A DNA stretch of 64,000 nt from Leeuwenhoekiella blandensis MED217 (GTDB lineage Bacteria; Bacteroidota; Bacteroidia; Flavobacteriales; Flavobacteriaceae). This document shows, piece after piece, positions 52,067 to 60,538 of this stretch. Under the pieces are notes generated by a model, which worked only from the letters and a program-made list of their open reading frames with translations, made no database searches and was not told the DNA's origin. Position 1 is the stretch's first letter; every line of letters begins with the position of its first letter. The DNA lies in the NCBI RefSeq assembly GCF_000152985.1, contig NZ_CH672395.1, forward strand, positions 3,383,823-3,447,822, written 5' to 3'. Made by a program: the position numbers and the translations under genes.

Positions 52067-53213
52067 AGTTTCGCCTAAGGCTGAGCGCAACAATTCCGGC
52101 GATTGCGGTAAAGCATAGAAGTGCAATAAAGCTTCCTTTAAGATCAAAGGTTTGTGCCAAAAAGCCCAAAAATACCGGACCAAGAAGTAGGCCTACAAAT
52201 CCGGTTCCGGCAATAAAGCTAATGCCCTCTTCGGCACGTATTCCTTTCAAATTACCGCTATATCTGAACAATTCAGGAACTACAATAGACAAGCCCATCC
52301 CCACGACTGCAAAACCTATAAGCGCAGTGGTTGTATCGGCAACTAAGGTGAGACCAAAACCAGCGGCCGCAAGAAAAGAACCGATGATCATAATCAAACG
52401 CGAACCAAATCGTGTAGAAACGGCATCGCCAAAGAATCTGCCCAATGCCATCGTCCCGTTAAAAATAGTATACCCCAAGCCTGATAAGGCTGCGGTAGCC
52501 AAAGTTACTTGCTCTAGATACAACGCACTCCAATCTACAATAGCGCCTTCGGCAGCCATTACCAGAAAACCAATCAATGCCAAACCGATCAAAGGCTTCA
52601 GATTTTTCAGCTTAAAACTAGATTCTTCAGCTTCCTGAGTGCTCGTTATTCGGTAATAGTTTTTAGATAAAATAAGATTGATCACAATCAAGATAAGACT
52701 TACTCCGGCAACATGACATTCCGCAAAAGCGATATACGGCATTAATAAACTTCCCAAACCTGCTCCCAGCATCCCGCCTAAACTGAAAAACCCGTGAGAA
52801 ACCGACATAAAATGCACCTTGTCTTTACGCTCAACTTCTGTGACCAAGGTATTGATCGCTACATCAAGTAATCCTGAAAAGACACCTACTCCATACAAAG
52901 ACGCACAAAGCAAAACATAGGACTTAGCCAAAAACGGACCAAGGATAAACAAACAAAAGCCAATCACAGCAAATAAAACCGCTTTTCCCAAACCAAGATT
53001 CTTGATAAGCTTTGGCACAAAAGGAATGGTACAAAGCGTCCCTAACGCCATAAAAAACACGGCAAAGCCCAATTCTCCTTCATTGAGCTGCAGTTTTGCA
53101 GTGATCTGTGGGATATAAATAGCCCAGGTACCGTAAAGAATATTTAAGGTTGCAAATAAAAAAACCGGCGTAAAATACCGTAAACGGCTAAATACTAAAC
53201 CAAGTGATTGCAT
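52065..53213 (-). CDS. MFS transporter
   Basis: A 382-residue transporter with about 12 membrane segments. The sequence AIYIPQITAKLQLNEGELGFAVFFMALG (read in parts) and DVAINTLVTEVERKDKVHFMSVSHGFFSLGGM belong to the YbjJ/FucP-like group of MFS proteins; C-terminal PELFRYSGNLKGI resembles the same group. Substrate unknown. ATG at 53213 was preferred to the TTG one codon upstream. Repeat copy C (53223-53349) ends 9 bases before this start, so it forms the leader. Confidence 0.88.
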   Translation of the reverse strand: MQSLGLVFSRLRYFTPVFLFATLNILYGTWAIYIPQITAKLQLNEGELGFAVFFMALGTLCTIPFVPKLIKNLGLGKAVLFAVIGFCLFILGPFLAKSYVLLCASLYGVGVFSGLLDVAINTLVTEVERKDKVHFMSVSHGFFSLGGMLGAGLGSLLMPYIAFAECHVAGVSLILIVINLILSKNYYRITSTQEAEESSFKLKNLKPLIGLALIGFLVMAAEGAIVDWSALYLEQVTLATAALSGLGYTIFNGTMALGRFFGDAVSTRFGSRLIMIIGSFLAAAGFGLTLVADTTTALIGFAVVGMGLSIVVPELFRYSGNLKGIRAEEGISFIAGTGFVGLLLGPVFLGFLAQTFDLKGSFIALLCFTAIAGIVALSLRRN

Positions 53214-53222
53214 CAATTTTAA

Positions 53223-53349
53223 AGTGAACTACCTCAGGACAAACCTGTCTGTCGACAAAGGAAAGCCCTAAAGAAAGTTATTAAAGTTAAATTTTCAATT
53301 TAAAAACAAGCCTAAGAGTATTAAACCCTTTGGCGGCACCAATAAAAAA
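53223..53349 (-). repeat. Interspersed structured repeat, copy C, leader of an MFS gene
   Basis: Minus-strand reading is TTTTTTATTGGTGCC, then GCCAAAGGGTTTAATACTC, then AAATTGAAAATTTAACTTT, and it ends GTCCTGAGGTAGTTCACT. The central part is longer than in copies A and B (127 nt overall). It abuts the start region of the MFS gene and faces kynU on the other side. No terminator hairpin adjoins it. Confidence 0.8.
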
Positions 53350-53469
53350 CAGCTTAGCAAATTACTACAAATACCCTAGGCTTAAAAGGATTTAGTGAGT
53401 CTCTTTAGGCTTAAGGTTTATGCCTGCTAAGTTTGCCGCACGTTTGCCGATGTGTTATTTTTACCGTCT

Positions 53470-54759
53470 ATGCCAGAAATTGAAAAAACCACGTATCAAG
53501 ACACTTTAGCCTACGCAAAACAGGCTGATGCAGCAGACCCTTTAGCCCGCTTTCGGGATATGTTTAATATTCCTAAAGACGCGCAAGGAAACAACCTCAT
53601 TTACCTTTGCGGAAACTCTTTAGGACTTCAGCCTAAAAAAGCAAAAGAATATGTTGCTCAAGAATTAAGCAATTGGGCAGATATCGCGGTTGAAGGTCAC
53701 TTTAAAGCAGCTATCCCATGGACGACGTATCACGAGGTTATGCGCGAACCTATGGCAGCAATCGTAGGTGCAAAACCTGAAGAGGTAGTACTTATGAACA
53801 CGCTGTCTACCAATTTGCACTTGATGATGGTCTCGTTTTACAGACCGACAGCTAAACGCTATAAAATCCTTATAGAAAGTGACGCTTTTCCTTCTGACAG
53901 TTACGCGGTCAAATCGCAAATCAAAGAGAAAGGTTATGATCCTCAAGAAGGGCTTATACTTTGGCAACCGCGTGAGGGCGAGCACCTCAACCGCTTTGAA
54001 GATCTCGAAGCGCTAATGGCTGAACATGGAGAAGAAATCGCCTTGGTAATGGTGGGGAATTCTAATTATTATACCGGTCAAAAATACCCTATAAAAGAAA
54101 TCACACAGTTAGGTCACCGTTACGGCTGTAAGGTAGGTTTTGATCTGGCACACGGCGTGGGCAATATAGATGCAGACTTGCACTATAACGGCCCTGATTT
54201 TGCCGTGTGGTGTACGTATAAATATTTAAACAGCGGCCCCGGTGCTATTGGCGGATGCTTTGTACACGAGCGACACGCAAATGACAAAGATATCCCGCGT
54301 TTTACGGGATGGTGGGGACATAAAATGGAAAGCCGCTTTAATATGCGTGTGGACTTTGACCCTATTCCTGGAGCAGAAGGCTGGCAATTGAGCAATCCGC
54401 CTATTTTATCGATGGCGCCTATACGCGCCTCTCTGGAGATTTTTGCTGAAGCCGGTTTTAAAAACATACGCGCTAAATCTAAAAAGATCACAGGGTATTT
54501 AGAATACCTCATCAACCAACTGAATGATGAGCGCATTTCTATCCTAACTCCTGAAAATCCGGAAGAACGCGGGTGCCAACTTTCTATTCAAGTTAAAAAT
54601 GCAGACCGAAGCATGCACGATGGTTTTATGCAAGCCGGTATTATTTGCGACTGGCGAGAGCCGGATGTAATACGTGTAGCTCCTGCTCCGCTTTATAACA
54701 GCTATGAGGATGTTTACGAGATGACCCAACGCCTTAAACAACTTTTAGCCAACATATAA
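53470..54759 (+). CDS. kynU: Kynureninase
   Basis: PLP enzyme that cleaves kynurenine or 3-hydroxykynurenine to anthranilate or 3-hydroxyanthranilate and alanine. Key blocks are NLIYLCGNSLGLQPKKA, VLMNTLSTNLHLMMVSFYRP, GFDLAHGVGNIDADLHY and the PLP-lysine region AVWCTYKYLNSGPGAIGGCFVHE. FTGWWGHK and MAPIRASLEIF follow. ATG at 53470 gives 429 residues, the usual size; a GTG at 53452 would add six. kmo starts on the base after its stop, so the two are one operon. Confidence 0.96.
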   Translation: MPEIEKTTYQDTLAYAKQADAADPLARFRDMFNIPKDAQGNNLIYLCGNSLGLQPKKAKEYVAQELSNWADIAVEGHFKAAIPWTTYHEVMREPMAAIVGAKPEEVVLMNTLSTNLHLMMVSFYRPTAKRYKILIESDAFPSDSYAVKSQIKEKGYDPQEGLILWQPREGEHLNRFEDLEALMAEHGEEIALVMVGNSNYYTGQKYPIKEITQLGHRYGCKVGFDLAHGVGNIDADLHYNGPDFAVWCTYKYLNSGPGAIGGCFVHERHANDKDIPRFTGWWGHKMESRFNMRVDFDPIPGAEGWQLSNPPILSMAPIRASLEIFAEAGFKNIRAKSKKITGYLEYLINQLNDERISILTPENPEERGCQLSIQVKNADRSMHDGFMQAGIICDWREPDVIRVAPAPLYNSYEDVYEMTQRLKQLLANI

Positions 54760-56205
54760 TTGTACGCTAGCGTACCAACTAACAAACCTCTTTTGAAAAC
54801 TCCAAACCAAGAACATATTTTAGTCATAGGCGCCGGGCTTTGCGGTTCACTGCTCGCCTTGCGTATGGCCCAACGCGGGTATAAAGTCACCCTGATGGAA
54901 AAACGTCCCGATCTGCGCAAAGAAGTTGTAGATAGCGGCCGCTCGATCAATTTGGCTTTTTCAGACCGCGGAATGAAAGGCTTACGCCTTGCCGGTCTTG
55001 AAGATAAAGTGCTTCCGCTTTGTATTCCTATGCACGGTCGCATGATTCACAACACCGAAGGAGAACAATTTATGAGTCCGTACAGCGGAAGACATGAATA
55101 TATCAATTCGATCTCTCGCGAAGACCTCAACATAATGCTGCTTGATGAATGTGAGCTTATGCCGCAAATCACAATGCGTTTCAATCAAAAATGTACTGGG
55201 GTAAACCTCGAGACGGCTGAAGCTACTTTTGAAGATTATAAAACCGGAGAAACCACCACCTATCAAACCGATATTGTGATGGGCGCCGACGGTGTAGGTT
55301 CTGCCCTGCGCAAGAGTATGTTGGATCATCGTAAATTCTTATTCAGCTACGGTCAAGACTTTTTAACCCACGGGTATAAAGAATTGTCTTTTCCTCCTAA
55401 AGCAGATGGCGGCTTTCTTGTAGAGAAACACGCTTTGCATATCTGGCCGAGAGGGAAAGATATGATGATCGCCTTGCCTAACCTTGACGGCAGTTTCACT
55501 GTTACGCTTTTCCTTTCTTGGGATGAGGGCAAAGACAGCTTTGAAAGTCTCAATACCGATGAGGCTGTCGTAGATTACTTTAAACGTGAATATCCTGATG
55601 CGCTAGCGCTAATGCCAGACCTGCTTGAAGAGTTTCACGCTAATCCTACATCACCGCTGGGTACTATCAAATGTTCACCCTGGCACGCGTACGGTAAAGT
55701 ATTATTGCTAGGCGATGCCGCACACGGCATTGTTCCGTTTTATGGGCAAGGAATGAATTCTGCTTTTGAAGATATTTATGTGCTTGATCAATATCTTGAT
55801 CAGCATGCCGGAGACTGGAAAGCGGTTTTTAAAGCTTATCAAGAAGAGCGCAAAGAAGATACTGATGCGATTGCAGATCTCGCTGTAGATAATTTTCACG
55901 AGATGAAAGCGCATACGGCGAGGCCTATTTTTCAAGAGAAGCGGAAACTTGAAATTGCTTTTGAAGAAGCCTTCCCTACCGAATATTTTTCAAAATACTC
56001 CCTAGTTACCTTTAGAGAAGACTTGCGCTATTCTGAAGCGATGCGCCGCGGCAGGGTTCAGGATAAAGCCATCTTAAATTTGATCTACGACGGCAAGTTC
56101 ACCACTGATATGAGTTTACGCGATAAACTTGACTTGATGAAGCAGGAAACCCGCAAAATGTTACACGATGAGGAGGTCCTAGAAGGCCTTGAAGAAGAAG
56201 ATTAA
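54760..56205 (+). CDS. kmo: Kynurenine 3-monooxygenase
   Basis: FAD-dependent hydroxylase that converts kynurenine to 3-hydroxykynurenine. The FAD GxGxxG motif is ILVIGAGLCGSLLALRMA, then SINLAFSDRGMKGLRLAG, the DG motif DIVMGADGVGSALRKSM and the GD motif VLLLGDAAHGIVPFYGQGMN, all KMO-typical. At 481 residues it is longer than minimal flavin hydroxylases, with an extended C-terminal helical region. The start used is TTG 54760, immediately after the kynU stop; TTG 54793 is an alternative. Confidence 0.95.
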   Translation: MYASVPTNKPLLKTPNQEHILVIGAGLCGSLLALRMAQRGYKVTLMEKRPDLRKEVVDSGRSINLAFSDRGMKGLRLAGLEDKVLPLCIPMHGRMIHNTEGEQFMSPYSGRHEYINSISREDLNIMLLDECELMPQITMRFNQKCTGVNLETAEATFEDYKTGETTTYQTDIVMGADGVGSALRKSMLDHRKFLFSYGQDFLTHGYKELSFPPKADGGFLVEKHALHIWPRGKDMMIALPNLDGSFTVTLFLSWDEGKDSFESLNTDEAVVDYFKREYPDALALMPDLLEEFHANPTSPLGTIKCSPWHAYGKVLLLGDAAHGIVPFYGQGMNSAFEDIYVLDQYLDQHAGDWKAVFKAYQEERKEDTDAIADLAVDNFHEMKAHTARPIFQEKRKLEIAFEEAFPTEYFSKYSLVTFREDLRYSEAMRRGRVQDKAILNLIYDGKFTTDMSLRDKLDLMKQETRKMLHDEEVLEGLEEED

Positions 56206-56208
56206 ACT

Positions 56209-56853
56209 ATGCATTTTATCTCAGAAGATCTTGACGATTATGCAGTAGCGCACTCTGAAAAGGAGCCCGAGTTACTGCGCCAGCTTACCCGGGAGACTTA
56301 TCAAAAAGTGGTTCAACCGCGTATGCTAAGCGGGCATTACCAAGGCCGTATCTTGAGTATGATCGCTAAACTGGTAAATCCTAAGGTCATTCTAGAAATA
56401 GGCACCTATACCGGCTATTCGGCCTTATGCTTAGCTGAAGGTTTACAACCTGACGGCATCTTGCACACCATAGATGTAAATGAAGAACTTGTTGATCTGC
56501 AAAAAAAGTACTTTGATGCTTCGGCCTATGCAGCTAACATCAAACAACACTTGGGTCCGGCGCTAGAGATCATTCCGCAGCTGGATGAAGACTTTGACCT
56601 CGTTTTTATGGATGCAGATAAGCCCAATTACCCCGCTTATTTTGATATGATCGTTGACCGTATCAGACCGGGCGGACTCTTACTTTCTGACAATGTATTG
56701 TGGAGTGGTAAAGTGGTAGAGCCGCTAAATCCTAAAGACAGCTCTACAAAAGCGCTTTTAGAATACAATCGCCTACTGGCGGATGACGAACGTCTGGAGA
56801 CCGTATTGCTCACCATTCGCGACGGACTCACCATAAGCAGGAAACGCGGGTAG
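56209..56853 (+). CDS. O-methyltransferase (catechol/caffeoyl-CoA type)
   Basis: A 214-residue SAM-dependent O-methyltransferase. SAM motif VILEIGTYTGYSALCLAEGL, acidic strand ILHTIDVNEELVDLQKKYF, metal site FDLVFMDADKPNYPAYFDM and SDNVLWSGKVV match the cation-dependent class that methylates catechol-like hydroxyls. It follows kmo by 3 bases, so the natural guess is an ortho-hydroxylated kynurenine-pathway product, but this is inference. No 3-hydroxyanthranilate dioxygenase gene is adjacent. Confidence 0.9.
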   Translation: MHFISEDLDDYAVAHSEKEPELLRQLTRETYQKVVQPRMLSGHYQGRILSMIAKLVNPKVILEIGTYTGYSALCLAEGLQPDGILHTIDVNEELVDLQKKYFDASAYAANIKQHLGPALEIIPQLDEDFDLVFMDADKPNYPAYFDMIVDRIRPGGLLLSDNVLWSGKVVEPLNPKDSSTKALLEYNRLLADDERLETVLLTIRDGLTISRKRG

Positions 56854-56896
56854 TTGAATTTCCTCAGAGCATTATTCCTTTTGATTCCAATAAAAA
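56853..56896 (-). repeat. Interspersed structured repeat, copy E (truncated)
   Basis: Minus-strand reading is TTTTTATTGGAATC, then AAAAGGAATAATGCTC, then TGAGGAAATTCAACTA. It looks like the start and end of the element joined with the middle deleted. It begins at a terminator hairpin and runs to the O-methyltransferase stop. Confidence 0.5.
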
Positions 56897-56921
56897 TCCC
56901 GACTTGAAACAAGTCGGGATT
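56895..56921. terminator. Terminator hairpin after the O-methyltransferase gene
   Basis: AATCCCGACTTG / CAAGTCGGGATT is a perfect 12-bp stem with a 3-nt loop. The A/T runs on each side are short, so termination would be stronger on the minus strand. Confidence 0.75.
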
Positions 56922-57237
56922 CATAATTAACACTTAGAATAAATACAATTATTGTTCTAAAATACTCTGCTTATAAACAATCACCCAGAGTATTTATAGG
57001 ATAGAAATCATAGGTAATCGATTTCTTGTTTAAGATATTACTAAATTCTCGGTTTAGCCGTGTAAATTTTTACAAAGTGTCAAAATTTAACATTAAGCAG
57101 CTGTGGCTATCTTAGAACTGATCAAAAAAACAGGAAAGCTGACCAATACAATCTCCTGACAACCTTAACCTTACAGCGACCATAAACGCAACTAACCTGA
57201 GCATTTACAAACCGCTTAGAATCCTTCAAAAAGTACT
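56922..57237. other. Long gap between convergent genes with one palindrome
   Basis: No gene is supported in this stretch, although both neighbours end here and such gaps are usually short. It holds a perfect 10-bp inverted repeat AAATACTCTG (56960-56969) / CAGAGTATTT (56986-56995) with a 16-nt loop. The rest is AT-rich with no promoter-terminator pair that would suggest an RNA gene. Confidence 0.45.
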
Positions 57238-57516
57238 TTAGAATTTACGCTTTACCGATCCGGTAATCTCTTCGATATTCTTTTTAGCATCGTCAATTTC
57301 CTTTTTCATATCCTTGGCGATATCGGTATTGATGCCTTGCTTATCTGCGCTCTTGGTAATTTCAGATTTAATATCTTCTGTAGCGTTCTTCAGGGTGCGC
57401 ATACCTTTACCGAGACCTCTGGCGATATCCGGAACTTTATCGGCACCAAAAACCATAATCACAATAAAAATCACAAAGGCAATCTCTCCTCCGCTAATAA
57501 AAAGTGGTATACTCAT
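57238..57516 (-). CDS. tatA: Sec-independent translocase protein TatA/TatB type
   Basis: Small Tat-pathway pore component. One N-terminal membrane helix (SGGEIAFVIFIVIMVFG) with the family Glu, then ADKVPDIARGLGKGMRTLK, the TatA-type amphipathic helix, and a charged tail. ATG at 57516 gives 92 residues; a longer frame from 57561 crosses the terminator of the upstream gene. TatA and TatB are hard to tell apart in Bacteroidota. TatC is at 9169. Confidence 0.93.
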   Translation of the reverse strand: MSIPLFISGGEIAFVIFIVIMVFGADKVPDIARGLGKGMRTLKNATEDIKSEITKSADKQGINTDIAKDMKKEIDDAKKNIEEITGSVKRKF

Positions 57517-57541
57517 AACACTGCAAATATATAGGAAAAAT

Positions 57542-57570
57542 AAAAGCCGATGTAAGAACATCGGCTTTTT
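57542..57570 (-). terminator. Terminator between the M1 peptidase and tatA
   Basis: AAAAGCCGATGT / ACATCGGCTTTT, a perfect 12-bp stem with a 4-nt loop, sits 28 bases after the peptidase stop on the minus strand. Confidence 0.88.
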
Positions 57571-57597
57571 AATATAATAAATCTGTCTTAATACGTA

Positions 57598-59898
57598 CTA
57601 GTCTTCGGTACCTTCTTTAAAGCTGTCAAACTCGCTCTCTTGCTCTTGTTTTGGCCAGCTGTTGTTGCTAACGTCAACATCGGCAGTTTCAAGATCCGGA
57701 TCAAGTAATACTCCGGTAAGTTCTTTATCGGTAGCCAATACTTTAGTCACCTGAGCGTCGTTTTTACGCCATACTTGTACAGGATAGGTAACCTTCTCTT
57801 TAGTTCCGTCTGCATAGCTATACTCAACGATAATAGGCATTGGGATCCCTCCCGGCTTATTGAATTTGATCGCATAGAAATGCTTAGGTGTTTTTAAGTT
57901 TGCTCGTTCTGCAGGAGAAAGGTTATCCATCAAGAACTCTTGAAGGTTTGGTGCGTTCTCTAAGCTCGACTTGTTCTTCATTGCCGGATCATAGTCTTCA
58001 CCACCTTCTTCAACAACATAAACAAGATCTCTTCCGCTAGGATCAACCCCATAACGTTGCATCAATTCCTTTCCTGCTTGTGTAGGCTTATCAGTCAAGT
58101 AATATGATTTTACTTCTTCAACACCCATATCTACGTTTTCAGTAGTATAGAACCATCCTCTCCAGTACCAGTCTAGATCAACTGCAGAAGCGTCTTCCAT
58201 AGTACGGAAGAAATCTTCAGGAGTTGGGTGTTTAAACATCCAGCGCTGTGCGTAAGTTTTAAATGAATAGTCAAACAACTCACGTCCCATCACGGTCTCT
58301 CTTAAAATATTAAGCGCAGTTGCCGGTTTTCCGTAGGCGTTGTTCCCTAGTTGATAAACGTTCTCTGGGTTTGACATAATTGGCGAAATAAAGTCTTGAT
58401 TACCACCCATATAACCGGTGATCTTAGAAGCTTCTCCACGACGTGAAGGATACTTTGCATTAGGAGCAATCGCCTCTGGATACTTCTCACCAAAATCTTG
58501 CTCGGCTACATACTGTACAAAGGTGTTGATTCCTTCATCCATCCAACCCCATTGGCGCTCATCAGAGTTTACGATCATCGGGAAGAAGTTGTGTCCCACC
58601 TCGTGAATAATTACACTGATCATTCCAAATTTAGTACGATCGCTATAGCTTCCATCTTCATTAGGACGTCCGTAGTTCCAGCAGATCATTGGGTATTCCA
58701 TCCCTTGGTTCTTTCCGTGAACAGAGATCGCTTTAGGATAAGGATAATCAAAAGTCATTCTAGAGTACGATTCTAAAGTCTGTACAACAGCTTTTGTAGA
58801 GTACTCTTCCCAAAGTGGATTTCCTTCTTTAGGATAGATCGAGATCGCCATTACGTCTCCTTTAGGAAACTTAACCGCTTGTGCGTCCATAATATATTTA
58901 CGAGAAGAGGTAAATGCAAAGTCACGCACATTCTCTGCCTGAAGTTTCCAGGTTTTAGTTTTGGTGCTGCGTCCTTGTTCGATTTGCTCTGCTTCAGCCT
59001 GTGTTCTGATGAGCACCGGCTTGTCATAGCTCTTGGTCGCTTGTTCCCAACGCTTGTATTCTTCTTTACTATATACTTCTTTACGGTTTACCAAGTTACC
59101 GGTTCCGTCTAACAAGTGATCTGCAGGTACTGTGATCTCTACGTCGTAATCTCCAAAAGGAAGCGCAAATTCACCGCTTCCCCAGAGCTGGTAGTTTTGC
59201 CAGCCTTCTACGTCATTGTACACACACATTCTTGGGAAGAACTGTGCGATCACATAGTTTTTGTTTCCGTCAGGAAAACTCTCATATCCAGAACGTGCAC
59301 GATCTACAGTATGCTCAGGAATATTATAATTCCAACGTATGCTGAATTCAAAAGAATCACCCGGTGCCAATGGCTCAGGCATTTCTACACGCATCATTGT
59401 GTAATTGATCATATGCTCTAAAGGCGTACCGTCTTGAGACACTTCTGTGATATTGAAACCACCGTCAAAAGCTTCGGTCATATATTGTGAAACGATGCCC
59501 GCAGGCTGTGCTACAGGAGACATCCCGCTCCCGTTACGCTCTAAGGCAGGAGAATCTTTTGTACGTACATTTTGATCTAATTGTACCCAAAGATATTCTA
59601 ACTGATCAGGACTGTTATTGTGATAGGTGATGGTTTCAAAACCGCTTATGGTTTGCTTCTCATCATCAAGTTCAATCTTAATTTCATAATCGGCCTCATT
59701 TTGATAATAGGCAGGTCCCGGTGCTCCCGAAGCCGTACGAAATTGATTAGGCGTTGCAAACTCGTTATAAAGTTGTCTAAACTTATTCGTGTTTACATGC
59801 CCTGCTTGTTTTTCTTGCGGTGCTTGCTCTTCCTGCGCAACTGCTGTTGCTCCAACCAGAAGTAACACTGCAAAAAGCGTGTGCTTGAGTGTTCTCAT
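57598..59898 (-). CDS. M1-family zinc metallopeptidase, secreted
   Basis: Exported aminopeptidase-like enzyme of 766 residues. Signal peptide TLFAVLLLVGATAVAQ. The gluzincin motif HEVGHNFFPMIVNSDERQWG continues to the second Glu in MDEGINTF (HEXXH-18-E). The substrate-side GAMEN equivalent appears as GMEYPMICW. The N-terminal region has the usual beta-saddle. C-terminal part ends in a charged tail with no type IX sorting domain seen. DUF6702 and CarboxypepD-like genes upstream on the same strand are frequent companions of this peptidase in the group. Confidence 0.93.
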   Translation of the reverse strand: MRTLKHTLFAVLLLVGATAVAQEEQAPQEKQAGHVNTNKFRQLYNEFATPNQFRTASGAPGPAYYQNEADYEIKIELDDEKQTISGFETITYHNNSPDQLEYLWVQLDQNVRTKDSPALERNGSGMSPVAQPAGIVSQYMTEAFDGGFNITEVSQDGTPLEHMINYTMMRVEMPEPLAPGDSFEFSIRWNYNIPEHTVDRARSGYESFPDGNKNYVIAQFFPRMCVYNDVEGWQNYQLWGSGEFALPFGDYDVEITVPADHLLDGTGNLVNRKEVYSKEEYKRWEQATKSYDKPVLIRTQAEAEQIEQGRSTKTKTWKLQAENVRDFAFTSSRKYIMDAQAVKFPKGDVMAISIYPKEGNPLWEEYSTKAVVQTLESYSRMTFDYPYPKAISVHGKNQGMEYPMICWNYGRPNEDGSYSDRTKFGMISVIIHEVGHNFFPMIVNSDERQWGWMDEGINTFVQYVAEQDFGEKYPEAIAPNAKYPSRRGEASKITGYMGGNQDFISPIMSNPENVYQLGNNAYGKPATALNILRETVMGRELFDYSFKTYAQRWMFKHPTPEDFFRTMEDASAVDLDWYWRGWFYTTENVDMGVEEVKSYYLTDKPTQAGKELMQRYGVDPSGRDLVYVVEEGGEDYDPAMKNKSSLENAPNLQEFLMDNLSPAERANLKTPKHFYAIKFNKPGGIPMPIIVEYSYADGTKEKVTYPVQVWRKNDAQVTKVLATDKELTGVLLDPDLETADVDVSNNSWPKQEQESEFDSFKEGTED

Positions 59899-59965
59899 AA
59901 AAATTAAATCTATTTTAAGTGCTTGTGAATTTTATAAAAGTAAAGATTAACCGAATCTTAGTAAA

Positions 59966-60466
59966 TTATTCAGAAAAATTTAACATCGCTTTATCATTTC
60001 CCTCGGTAAGTAAAAAGCTCTTTTTCTTCCCTTTTGCGTTAAGATGAATCACGTTTTTTTGATCGGGGAATACATCCATCAATAAGGTATTTTCTATAGC
60101 TATCGAGCGCAAATCTTGTATCCCGGTGACTTCGATAAAGCACACGACGTAGTCTACCTCATCCTTATGCCCAATGTAGTTAAGTTGTTGTGGTTTTCCG
60201 TTTATCGAAATGATCAACTTCTGATCAAAATAGCGCTGAATATATGCATCCAATTTATCCTGATCGTAGGTAGCATCTACTTTTATCGAAGCATCATAAC
60301 GCTCTTGAAAGGCTTTTTCCAGATCATCATAAAACACACGAGTCACCATTTTTAAGGAGTGCTCCTGCGCATCATAATCTGCCTGTGTTACGCTGAAATA
60401 ATATTTATGCGCTGCCGCTGCCATCAAGGGCAAAGCAACTAAAAGTAGAATGCTTAATTTTTTCAT
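59966..60466 (-). CDS. DUF6702-family exported protein
   Basis: A 166-residue protein with signal peptide LSILLLVALPLMAAAAHKYY. The mature N-terminus AHKYYFSVTQADYDAQEHSL is typical of DUF6702 and begins with a His right after the cleavage site. One domain, predicted beta-rich. It lies between the M1 peptidase and a CarboxypepD-like gene on the same strand. Role unknown; in relatives it is often near HupE/UreJ-type genes, none of which is seen here. Confidence 0.82.
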   Translation of the reverse strand: MKKLSILLLVALPLMAAAAHKYYFSVTQADYDAQEHSLKMVTRVFYDDLEKAFQERYDASIKVDATYDQDKLDAYIQRYFDQKLIISINGKPQQLNYIGHKDEVDYVVCFIEVTGIQDLRSIAIENTLLMDVFPDQKNVIHLNAKGKKKSFLLTEGNDKAMLNFSE

Positions 60467-60538
60467 AAGTGCCGTAAAATTACGCTTTTTATAAAGCCTG
60501 ACCGCCTAGCTTGTATCAAAAGACATTCCATAAACGCA

